A stretch of DNA of 6,764 bases. Origin: Janthinobacterium lividum (GTDB lineage Bacteria > Pseudomonadota > Gammaproteobacteria > Burkholderiales > Burkholderiaceae_D). Below the pieces are notes generated by a model. The model saw only the letters and a program-made list of their open reading frames with translations. It was not told the origin of the DNA and ran no database searches. Where the stretch lies: NCBI GenBank assembly GCA_945864765.1, contig CAMBDR010000238.1:1-6764 (forward strand), given 5' to 3'. This document shows, one piece after another, positions 1 to 6,390 of this stretch; the first letter of the stretch is position 1; every line of letters begins with the position of its first letter. A program made the position numbers and the translations under genes.

Positions 1-366
1 GTCTATCAAACCAGCGATGACCGCTATCTCGCGGTGGGCGCGCTGGAACTGAAATTCTGGCAATTAATGTGCGACACCTTGCAACGCAGCGACTTGAGAA
101 ATCAACATTGGATGTGTGGCTTAAGCGTCGCCAGTAGCGCCTCCGATGCCGTGCAAGCCGAATTGGAAACCATTTTTGCCAGCCAAACCCTGGCCTCCTG
201 GACTACCTTGTTTGCGGACATCGATTGTTGTGTGACGCCGATCTTACGTTTGGATGAAGCATTGCAACATCCGCTGTTTGCGGCACGCAAAATGGTATTT
301 TCAGCGCAGCATGAGACTGAAGGCGAGTTTTGGCATACGGGATCAGGTATCAAATTTAGTGCCTGA
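1..366 (+). CDS. CaiB/BaiF family CoA-transferase / alpha-methylacyl-CoA racemase, C-terminal fragment
   Basis: Reading frame 1 is open from the first base to a TGA at 364-366, giving the last 121 residues of a protein whose start lies outside the window. The opening residues (VYQTSDDRYLAVGALE, then LKFW) match the conserved stretch of alpha-methylacyl-CoA racemases that reads roughly DG-x-MAVGAIEPQF. Later DCCVTPILRLDEALQHP matches the family's DACVTPVL segment near the C-terminus. Family members are cytoplasmic enzymes that either epimerise 2-methylacyl-CoA thioesters or transfer CoA between carboxylic acids. The Glu in VGALE corresponds to a residue reported near the active site of racemases; the catalytic His and Asp would lie upstream and cannot be checked. 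The protein ends at GIKFSA, where relatives usually continue another 20-30 residues with a GEHT-like tail, so it is short at the C-terminus. Racemase fits better than transferase, but the fragment cannot settle it. Confidence 0.82.
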   Translation, partial: VYQTSDDRYLAVGALELKFWQLMCDTLQRSDLRNQHWMCGLSVASSASDAVQAELETIFASQTLASWTTLFADIDCCVTPILRLDEALQHPLFAARKMVFSAQHETEGEFWHTGSGIKFSA

Positions 367-402
367 AAGATCGAACAACGTATTTTTCAGCCCACACACA
401 GC

Positions 403-408
403 TATACT
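403..408 (+). promoter_or_regulatory. Possible -10 box upstream of the sensor kinase
   Basis: TATACT matches the sigma-70 -10 consensus at five of six positions and sits 39 bases before the kinase ATG, in the 80-base gap after the racemase gene. No good -35 hexamer lies 16-18 bases upstream; only AT-rich sequence around 380-389 is present. It is a weak single-element prediction. I see no hairpin terminator in the gap, so read-through from the upstream gene is also possible. Confidence 0.28.
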
Positions 409-446
409 AGGCAGCAAACCTCACAACGCCCAGCCCGGGATGCGCC

Positions 447-3400
447 ATGATTTTTTCTCCGACCAATTTCACCTGTTTGCTTTGGCGGCAATGGATGGTG
501 GTATTGATGTTGGTATTGGCGCGGCTTGGTGGGATCGGGCTGCTTCTTGTTTCAGCGCTGGCCCAGGCCGAATCAGCGCGCTGGACAGAACTGGCACACA
601 CCGCATTCCATAGTTTTCATACGGCCTTGCCGCACCCTGTGGTAGCCGCACTGGCTGAAGATGGCGATGGTTTTTTATGGGTCGGAACCCAAGCGGGTTT
701 GGCGCGCTGGGATGGCTACCATTTCCGGCTGGCCAAAGATTTGCCAGACCAATGGATACAAACACTCCATACCGACCAGCGCGGCCAGTTATGGATAGGA
801 ACCCGTAGTGCCGGCTTGCTACGCTATCAGCGCGAGCTTGATCAATTTACTTCGGCAAGTAGTCAATTATCCCACTTGGCGGTGCGCACCATTGCCGACG
901 CTGGCAACAACGCTGATGCAATCTGGCTGGGCACCGATAGCGGTCTCGATTTACTCACCATTTCCACCCAAAAAATCGAACACTGGCACGCCAGCCCAGG
1001 AAAGGCCGATAGCTTACCCAGCCAACGCATCAGCGCATTGTTGCTAGACAACAACAACCAATTATGGATAGGCACCGACCGTGGCTTGGTACGCCGCCCG
1101 GCCCAACCCGGGCAAGCCACCCTGACAACCATTGCACTCCCTCTGTCAAGCGGACAAGTTGCCGATATTACCAGTCTGTTCCAGGCACAAGACCAGCGTA
1201 TCTGGATCGGTACGCGCAAACATGGCGCTTTTTTATTTGATCCCAAAAACCAGCAGATTCTGACCCCGCAAAAAAATATTGCCCTTTCGATTGACACAAT
1301 TCACAGCATTACTCAAGCCAGCAATGACGAGATTTGGCTTGGCAGCTTTGGCCAGGGCATTATCGCTGTCAACACCCAAACGCTGGATGCACGACGCATC
1401 GTCAGGCGAGCCGGGATAGCCACCAGTTTGAACGACAATACCATCTGGAGTATGTTACGTGACCGTTCCGGCCTGGTGTGGGTCGGCACCAACCACGGCC
1501 TGGCGCGCCACAATAGTACCCAGCAAGCAGTGCGCAGTTTGATCGGGCATCCTGAAAACAGTGATGGCTTAAGTTTTGATGCCATCACCAGTATTTGGCC
1601 TGCCAACGACGGACGGATTTGGCTGGGTTTGGAGAAAAATGGCGTGAATATTATCGACCAGCACGCCCGGCATGTCTTGCAAATTCCGCCAGACCCTGGT
1701 CAGCCCGATACGGCTTTACCCAAAGCGAGCATTACCGTCATGCAAAATAGCCTCAACAACTCGGTGCTGATCGGCAGTATGCGTGGCCTCTATCAAGTGA
1801 TTCCAGCCACGGCTGTAGGGCAGGATGGGCAAAGCAGCGAGATGATGATTAACCGCATAAAATTACCCAGCCGCAACCCCAGTGCGGTTATTTCCGGCAT
1901 CTCCATGCAAGGCACGAATTTTTGGCTGGGTTATTGGGATGGATTATGGCGGCAGCCGAGCGCCGAATTGAAACACAAGGCGTGGCCAAAAACTTTATCC
2001 ACCAGCGATTTCGAGCAAATTGGGGCCAAATTCAATTTACCCAACAGTTTAAGTGATCAGCGCATCAGCACGATTGAAGCCGCACCGGACGGCGCGCTGT
2101 GGATAGGCACGGGCAACGGCTTAAACTGGTATGACCCGGCCAGCCGGCGCTTGGTCGCCTTGCGCGCCAATCCCAATGATGCGACTGCGCTGGCCAGTGG
2201 CCGCATCACCAGCTTGCTCACCGACACAAGCGGGCGGCTTTGGGTCGGTACGCTGGGCGGTGGCTTACACCTGTTGGAAAGTGCGCCGGGCCGGCTCCCG
2301 GCGCGCTTTCGTCATTTTAGCCACAGCGATGGTCTGCCCAGTGCCAATATTCAAAAACTGGTACTAGACAATAGCGGCCAAATTTGGGCCAGCTCGGACG
2401 ACCATATTTTTCGTATCGACCCACAACAATTAACGCTGCACCGTCTCCAGGCAGAAGACGGCATCGTGCTCGGCGGGTATATGGCGGGTGCTGGCACCAA
2501 AACGCAGCAAGGCGAGGTTTTGTTTGGCAGCCGTCATGGCTTGACGGTGATACAACCCCGTGCTTTTCAGGAATGGAATTACCGTGCGCCTGTCGCGATT
2601 ACCGATATCCGGATTCAAGGCAAAGCGATTGCGGCCGCCCATTTCAATGCTGGCAATCAATCCAGCAAAAACGCCAACAAAAACGCCAACAATAACGCCA
2701 GCAATAACGCTGCTCTGGAAATTCAACCGCAGTCCAACCAATTTACCGTGGAATTTGCCGCGCTGGATTTTTCTGCTCCCGAGCTGAACCGATATCAATT
2801 TCGGCTCGACGGTTATGATCAACACTGGACTGAAACCGATAGCGAACATCGTCAGGCAAGCTACACCAATTTACCACCGGGACAATATCAATTACGCTTG
2901 CGCGGCTCGAATCGGAATGGCTTGTGGAATGAAAACGTCTTGCCCATTACGGTGTGGCCAGCATGGTATCAAACCTGGTGGTTTCGGCTCAGCCTGAGTC
3001 TGGCACTCATACTGGCCATGATTGCCTTACTGCAAGTGCGGACGGCCTATTTGCGCCGCAGCAAACGCGCGCTCGAAGCCAAGGTGGCACAACGCACGCT
3101 GCAACTTGAACAATCCAATCAAAATTTGCACCAGGCCAACCTCGAACTGGCGCTCTCGGCAGAAACGCTGCGTGAGCTGGGCGATATTGGGCGCGACATC
3201 ACCGCCAATCTGGATGTCCACGCAGCATTTGAAACCTTGTACCGCCATGTCAACAAATTACTCAACGCCCCGGCTCTGGTGATTTATCGCTTAAGTCGGG
3301 AAGGCAATGCACTGGTGTTACATTTTGGCCGGGAACATCAAACCGACTTACCCACAACCCGCATCCCTCTGGATCAGCACCATTCCAATGCCGCCAAAGC

Positions 3401-4433
3401 GGCGCGTGAGCGGCGCGAGATTTTACTCGAACTCAACGCCAACGATAACAACCCTTATCATAAGGCGGGCACCCACCCCATGTTAACGTCGTTGTTTGCC
3501 CCCTTGATTGTTGACGAAAAGCTGCTGGGCGTGATTTCGATTCATTCCCATCAGGAGCATGCGTTTGGTGAACGCGAATGCCTGATTTTCCGCACTCTCT
3601 CGGCCTATACCGCCATTGCGTTTGACAATGCCAACGCCTACGTTCAGTTGCAAAAAGCCCAGGAGCGCCTTGTGGCGCAAGAAAAACTCGCGGCCCTGGG
3701 TTCTTTGGTGGCCGGGGTCGCCCATGAACTGAATACACCGTTGGGTAATAGTATGATGATGACCAGCTCGCTACAAGATGGTTTGCGCACGGTACAACAG
3801 CGCTTTGAGCAACAAAAATTATCCGGCACCGACTTACGCAACCATTTGCTCGATACCCAGCATGCATCCGAAATCATCATGCGCGGCTTAAGCACGGCCG
3901 CCAAATTGGTCACCAGTTTTAAACAAGTGGCGGTGGATCGCACCAGCGAGCAGCGTCGGCAATTCGATTTAAGACAAACTTGCCATGAATTAATCGCCGC
4001 CATCAGTGGGCCAATACACCATACGGATATTCACATCATTCTCGACATTCCAGGGGCGATTAGCCTCGATAGCTACCCTGGCCCCTTGGGTCAAGTGATT
4101 GAGCATTTGATCCAAAATGCCACATTGCACGCATTTGAAGGGCGTAACTCGGGCAAAATCACGTTATCGGCCCACTTGGAAATTGCCAACTGGATACGAA
4201 TCGAATGCCAGGATGATGGCATCGGCATTCCCGAAGAATTACACAAACGCGTGTTTGAGCCATTCTTCACCAGCAAAATGGGGCAAGGCAGTATTGGCCT
4301 GGGTTTATCGATTTGCTACAATATTGTCCACTCGCTACTCAACGGCAATATCTCTTTAATTAGCAGCCCCGGTGTTGGCAGTCGCTTCATTATTGATATT
4401 CCATTGGTCGCAAGCAGCCAAAGCCAACCATAA
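447..4433 (+). CDS. Membrane sensor histidine kinase with two periplasmic beta-propellers, Y_Y_Y, GAF, HisKA and HATPase_c
   Basis: This 1328-residue protein probably senses a periplasmic ligand and autophosphorylates on a cytoplasmic histidine. A signal peptide or anchor spans about 14-41 (ALAQA then E42). Fourteen propeller motifs of the [LIV]W[IVL]G[TS]..GL type start near residues 77, 115, 159, 206, 252, 296, 344, 391, 440, 492, 551, 598, 646 and 691, enough for two seven-bladed propellers. A Y_Y_Y domain (about 765-830), a membrane helix (about 845-864), a coiled coil (about 868-912) and a GAF domain (about 915-1065) follow. HisKA has H1093 in VAHELNTPLG. HATPase_c has N1224, DDGIGIP (1256-1262), FEPFFTSK (1270-1277) and GLGLS (1284-1288), so it looks catalytically intact. 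There is no receiver or DNA-binding domain. The start is uncertain: ATG 447 has a weak GGGA (437-440), while in-frame ATGs at 495 and 507 would give a more usual signal peptide, 507 preceded by GGTGG. The ligand is unknown; the neighbours do not reveal it. Confidence 0.93.
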   Translation: MIFSPTNFTCLLWRQWMVVLMLVLARLGGIGLLLVSALAQAESARWTELAHTAFHSFHTALPHPVVAALAEDGDGFLWVGTQAGLARWDGYHFRLAKDLPDQWIQTLHTDQRGQLWIGTRSAGLLRYQRELDQFTSASSQLSHLAVRTIADAGNNADAIWLGTDSGLDLLTISTQKIEHWHASPGKADSLPSQRISALLLDNNNQLWIGTDRGLVRRPAQPGQATLTTIALPLSSGQVADITSLFQAQDQRIWIGTRKHGAFLFDPKNQQILTPQKNIALSIDTIHSITQASNDEIWLGSFGQGIIAVNTQTLDARRIVRRAGIATSLNDNTIWSMLRDRSGLVWVGTNHGLARHNSTQQAVRSLIGHPENSDGLSFDAITSIWPANDGRIWLGLEKNGVNIIDQHARHVLQIPPDPGQPDTALPKASITVMQNSLNNSVLIGSMRGLYQVIPATAVGQDGQSSEMMINRIKLPSRNPSAVISGISMQGTNFWLGYWDGLWRQPSAELKHKAWPKTLSTSDFEQIGAKFNLPNSLSDQRISTIEAAPDGALWIGTGNGLNWYDPASRRLVALRANPNDATALASGRITSLLTDTSGRLWVGTLGGGLHLLESAPGRLPARFRHFSHSDGLPSANIQKLVLDNSGQIWASSDDHIFRIDPQQLTLHRLQAEDGIVLGGYMAGAGTKTQQGEVLFGSRHGLTVIQPRAFQEWNYRAPVAITDIRIQGKAIAAAHFNAGNQSSKNANKNANNNASNNAALEIQPQSNQFTVEFAALDFSAPELNRYQFRLDGYDQHWTETDSEHRQASYTNLPPGQYQLRLRGSNRNGLWNENVLPITVWPAWYQTWWFRLSLSLALILAMIALLQVRTAYLRRSKRALEAKVAQRTLQLEQSNQNLHQANLELALSAETLRELGDIGRDITANLDVHAAFETLYRHVNKLLNAPALVIYRLSREGNALVLHFGREHQTDLPTTRIPLDQHHSNAAKAARERREILLELNANDNNPYHKAGTHPMLTSLFAPLIVDEKLLGVISIHSHQEHAFGERECLIFRTLSAYTAIAFDNANAYVQLQKAQERLVAQEKLAALGSLVAGVAHELNTPLGNSMMMTSSLQDGLRTVQQRFEQQKLSGTDLRNHLLDTQHASEIIMRGLSTAAKLVTSFKQVAVDRTSEQRRQFDLRQTCHELIAAISGPIHHTDIHIILDIPGAISLDSYPGPLGQVIEHLIQNATLHAFEGRNSGKITLSAHLEIANWIRIECQDDGIGIPEELHKRVFEPFFTSKMGQGSIGLGLSICYNIVHSLLNGNISLISSPGVGSRFIIDIPLVASSQSQP
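2667..2714 (+). repeat. Four 12-base in-frame tandem repeats inside the sensor kinase gene
   Basis: Four consecutive 12-base units (AAAAACGCCAAC twice, AATAACGCCAGC, AATAACGCTGCT) encode KNAN, KNAN, NNAS, NNAA at residues 741-756. The first two units are identical and the later two have diverged. The repeat lies in a polar, Asn-rich segment just before the Y_Y_Y domain, so it probably forms a flexible linker after the second propeller. Because the unit is a multiple of three, copy-number change would alter linker length without shifting the frame. Confidence 0.9.
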
Positions 4434-4455
4434 CGCATCACATTCATCACACTCA

Positions 4456-5397
4456 TTACAACTCATAAGTCTCATGCTCGCCTTGCATGACTTGATCCAC
4501 CATCTTACGGGTTAGGCTGGGCGTCAGCAATTCAATAAATGTGTATACATAACTGCGTAAATAAGCGCCCTGTTTGATCGCCAAACGCGACACATTCGTA
4601 CCGAACAAATGGCCGACTGAAATCGCACGCAAGCCTTTATCTCGTTCGGGGTCAAACGCCATGCCAGCGATAATACCCACGCCCATCCCCAATTCGACAT
4701 AGGTTTTGATCACATCGGCATCGATTGCTTCCAGCAAGACATCGGGCGTTAAATGCCGCACCGCAAACGCGTGATCAATTTTACTGCGCCCGGCAAAGGC
4801 CGCATCGTAGGTAATGAGCGGATACTGTGCAATCTCTTCCAGCGTGATTTCTTTCACTTTCAGCAAAGGATGATCCACCCCTACCACCACCACATGCTCC
4901 CATTGATAGCAGGGCATGGTCACCAAACCATCAACTTCGGCAATCGATTCCGTGGCAATGGCGAGATCAGCTTGATCTTTTTGAATCATTTCAGCAATTT
5001 GCTTGGGGTTCCCCTGTAATAGCGACAAACGTACTTTGGGATATTTCAGCATAAATGCCTGCACCACGCGCGGCAGCGTGTAGCGCGCCTGGGTGTGGGT
5101 GGTGGCGATGGTTAAACTGCCGCTATCCTGGGCGGCAAACTCTTTGCCGATACGCTTTAAGCTATCAACCTCTTTCATGATCAATTCCACCGAACGCAAC
5201 ACCACCCTGCCCGGCTCGGTTAGCCCGCGAATTCGTTTGCCATGGCGCGTAAAAATATCCACGCCCAACTCTTCTTCCAACTCAATAATCGCTTTGGAGA
5301 CCCCTGGTTGTGAGGTAAACAATGACTTGGCCGCCTCGGTCAAATTAAAATTTTGCCGCACCGCCTCGCGCACAAAGCGCAATTGATGAATATTCAT
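4456..5397 (-). CDS. cysB: CysB-type LysR-family regulator of sulfur assimilation
   Basis: This 313-residue LysR-type regulator aligns with Escherichia coli CysB (324 residues, recalled) without gaps through at least residue 205. The N-terminal helix-turn-helix spans about 18-40 (NLTEAAKSLFTSQPGVSKAI), with the typical linker helix after it. The effector domain carries the CysB signature TTHTQARY (99-106), with T100, T102 and Q103, plus T149 and W166, all positions tied to sulfate or N-acetylserine binding in enterobacterial CysB. The equivalent of T202 is alanine here (FAGRS). DADVIKTYVELG (226-237) is another CysB hallmark. The start is fixed by MNIHQLRFV aligning with the E. coli start, although the ribosome-binding site is weak. 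The protein is expected to activate cysteine-biosynthesis genes, and it lies divergent from a TauE/SafE permease and cysI, its likely targets. The alternative is a Cbl/SsuR-type paralogue controlling organosulfur use. It converges on the sensor kinase with a 22-base gap. Confidence 0.92.
   Translation of the reverse strand: MNIHQLRFVREAVRQNFNLTEAAKSLFTSQPGVSKAIIELEEELGVDIFTRHGKRIRGLTEPGRVVLRSVELIMKEVDSLKRIGKEFAAQDSGSLTIATTHTQARYTLPRVVQAFMLKYPKVRLSLLQGNPKQIAEMIQKDQADLAIATESIAEVDGLVTMPCYQWEHVVVVGVDHPLLKVKEITLEEIAQYPLITYDAAFAGRSKIDHAFAVRHLTPDVLLEAIDADVIKTYVELGMGVGIIAGMAFDPERDKGLRAISVGHLFGTNVSRLAIKQGAYLRSYVYTFIELLTPSLTRKMVDQVMQGEHETYEL
4472..4490. other. Small hairpin at the 3' end of cysB
   Basis: TCATGC (4472-4477) and GCATGA (4485-4490) are perfect inverted repeats around a seven-base loop, giving a six-base-pair stem within the last codons of cysB, just past the kinase stop. 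Neither side has a T run, so it is not a standard intrinsic terminator. It is the only hairpin I found near the convergent gene ends and could be chance. Confidence 0.3.
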
Positions 5398-5460
5398 AGT
5401 TCATTTTCTTTTAAAAAGATTCAATCCAACAACAGTTCAGATCGAATTTCCTATATATCG

Positions 5461-5479
5461 ATTTGGCATATAAGCAAAT
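5461..5479. promoter_or_regulatory. Candidate LysR-type (CysB) operator in the divergent intergenic region
   Basis: ATTTG (5461-5465) and CAAAT (5475-5479) form a perfect five-base inverted repeat around nine AT-rich bases. This satisfies the T-N11-A pattern of LysR-type sites (T5464, A5476). It lies between the start codons of cysB and the permease gene, where LysR regulators normally bind to control a divergent target and often themselves. Its centre is about 53 bases upstream of the transcription start implied by the candidate -10 box at 5511-5516, a usual activator distance. Assignment to CysB is inferred from context. Confidence 0.5.
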
Positions 5480-5510
5480 GATTAGGAAGTCGTTTGTAAT
5501 AAGGGGCTAG

Positions 5511-5516
5511 TCTAAT
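5511..5516 (+). promoter_or_regulatory. Possible -10 box of the permease-cysI promoter
   Basis: TCTAAT matches TATAAT at five of six positions, 29 bases before the preferred permease ATG. The hexamer 17 bases upstream (AGTCGT, 5488-5493) is not a -35 consensus, which would suit an activator-dependent promoter. It would imply a leader of about 23 bases. This is a weak prediction. Confidence 0.3.
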
Positions 5517-5518
5517 AC

Positions 5519-5534
5519 ACTTTGTCAAACTTTG
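5519..5534 (+). repeat. Short direct and inverted TTTG/CAAA repeats near the permease promoter start
   Basis: ACTTTG occurs twice at a ten-base interval (5519-5524 and 5529-5534), and TTTG-T-CAAA (5521-5529) is a perfect inverted repeat between them. The same TTTG and CAAA words make up the operator candidate at 5461-5479, so this may be an extra regulator contact near the transcription start. The words are short and could be coincidence. Confidence 0.3.
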
Positions 5535-5537
5535 CGC

Positions 5538-5541
5538 GAGG
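5538..5541 (+). promoter_or_regulatory. Ribosome-binding site supporting ATG 5546 for the permease
   Basis: GAGG lies four bases before ATG 5546. The upstream in-frame TTG at 5522 has no Shine-Dalgarno sequence and would add eight polar residues before the first membrane helix, so ATG 5546 is preferred. Confidence 0.6.
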
Positions 5542-5545
5542 CGTT

Positions 5546-6319
5546 ATGACACTATCATTTATATTTTCAGGTTTTGCAGTGGGCTTACTGGTCGGTATGA
5601 CGGGTGTGGGAGGTGGTTCCCTGATGACGCCCATGCTGACTTTGCTGTTTGGTGTATCGCCCTCGGTGGCCGTCGGAACCGATCTGGCATTTGCGGCGGT
5701 CACCAAAAGCGCGGGCACGTTCACCCATCGCTTACGTGGCACGGTGAATTGGCGAATCGTCAAATTCCTGTGCATTGGCGCTTTACCCTCGGCGGTTTTG
5801 GCCACGCTCTGGCTCAAGGAATTTGGCTCGCTCAACAAAGAAATTGGCTTGATCATACGCTATTCGATTGCCTGCTCGGTATTACTCACGGTATGCGCAT
5901 TATTATTCAAGCGCAAAATGATGGCATGGATCAACGCCCATCCCGAACGCCAACTGCAAGGCCGTGCCTTAGCGGCTGCCACCATCATATCAGGCATCGT
6001 GTTAGGTGCCTTGGTAACGATTTCATCGATTGGAGCGGGTGCCATTGGCGCAACATTACTGGTCATTTTATATCCGAGCCTGACACCCGCCGAAATTGCT
6101 GGCACCGATATTGCCTACGCCGTACCACTTACTACGATTGCAGCCTTCGGGCATTGGTATTTGGGTTCGATTGATTGGACACTTTTGGCAACCCTCCTGA
6201 TTGGTTCGGTTCCTGGCATCACGATTGGTTCGTGGATGGCACGCGCTGTACCGGAACACTTCTTGCGTGGTTTATTAGCAACCACCTTAACCGCAGTGGC
6301 CGCCAAACTGATATTCTAG
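5546..6319 (+). CDS. TauE/SafE (TSUP) family membrane transporter, probable sulfur oxyanion permease
   Basis: This 257-residue, strongly hydrophobic protein has about seven or eight membrane segments and the duplicated TauE/SafE architecture. The first half has GLLVGMTGVGGGS (13-25) followed by VAVGTDLAFA (41-50). The second half repeats this as GIVLGALVTISSIGAGAIGA (150-169) followed by AEIAGTDIAYA (182-192). A charged loop around 122-140 joins the halves. Family members in the inner membrane move sulfite, sulfoacetate, sulfate or related anions; both export (TauE, SafE) and sulfate import (a Corynebacterium member in a cys cluster) have been proposed. Here it is the first gene after a CysB-type operator and precedes cysI by 71 bases with no visible terminator, so it is probably co-transcribed with sulfite reductase. 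Import of sulfate or efflux of excess sulfite are the leading roles; sequence alone cannot choose. ATG 5546 is favoured over TTG 5522. Confidence 0.88.
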   Translation: MTLSFIFSGFAVGLLVGMTGVGGGSLMTPMLTLLFGVSPSVAVGTDLAFAAVTKSAGTFTHRLRGTVNWRIVKFLCIGALPSAVLATLWLKEFGSLNKEIGLIIRYSIACSVLLTVCALLFKRKMMAWINAHPERQLQGRALAAATIISGIVLGALVTISSIGAGAIGATLLVILYPSLTPAEIAGTDIAYAVPLTTIAAFGHWYLGSIDWTLLATLLIGSVPGITIGSWMARAVPEHFLRGLLATTLTAVAAKLIF

Positions 6320-6379
6320 TCAATTGGCTGCATTATTCAGCTTTCCAGAAGTTCTACTCCAAATTTTGATTTTATACAA

Positions 6380-6384
6380 AAGGA
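6380..6384 (+). promoter_or_regulatory. Ribosome-binding site of cysI
   Basis: AAGGA lies six bases before ATG 6391, a strong Shine-Dalgarno sequence with good spacing. The 71-base gap from the permease stop shows no convincing terminator hairpin, which supports one transcription unit. Confidence 0.75.
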
Positions 6385-6390
6385 TTTCAA

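Noticed and set aside
367..446. Small RNA or riboswitch ahead of the kinase
   Set aside because: The 80-base gap shows no conserved riboswitch motif or strong stem; CCCGGG at 434-439 is only a six-base palindrome.
254..613. 119-residue plus-strand frame bridging the racemase end and kinase start
   Set aside because: It overlaps two well-supported genes in a different frame, and its translation has no recognisable domain and does not restore the missing racemase tail.
2430..2849. 139-residue minus-strand frame with a Val/Gly-rich hydrophobic stretch
   Set aside because: The stretch (GVIVGVFVGVFAG) is the antisense reading of the 12-base tandem repeat, so it looks like a membrane segment only by composition.
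3433..3867. 144-residue open frame on the minus strand inside the kinase gene
   Set aside because: It lies wholly antisense to the conserved GAF and HisKA regions, its product resembles no family I know, and it shows no start signals. It is a shadow of the real gene.
5522..5545. Upstream TTG start extending the TauE/SafE permease by eight residues
   Set aside because: No ribosome-binding site precedes it, the extra residues are polar, it would overlap the likely transcription start, and ATG 5546 has GAGG upstream.
6320..6390. Possible terminator or separate promoter between the permease and cysI
   Set aside because: Only a minor AGAA-G-TTCT dyad (6347-6355) and AT-rich bases are present. 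There is no stable hairpin with a T run and no convincing -35/-10 pair.
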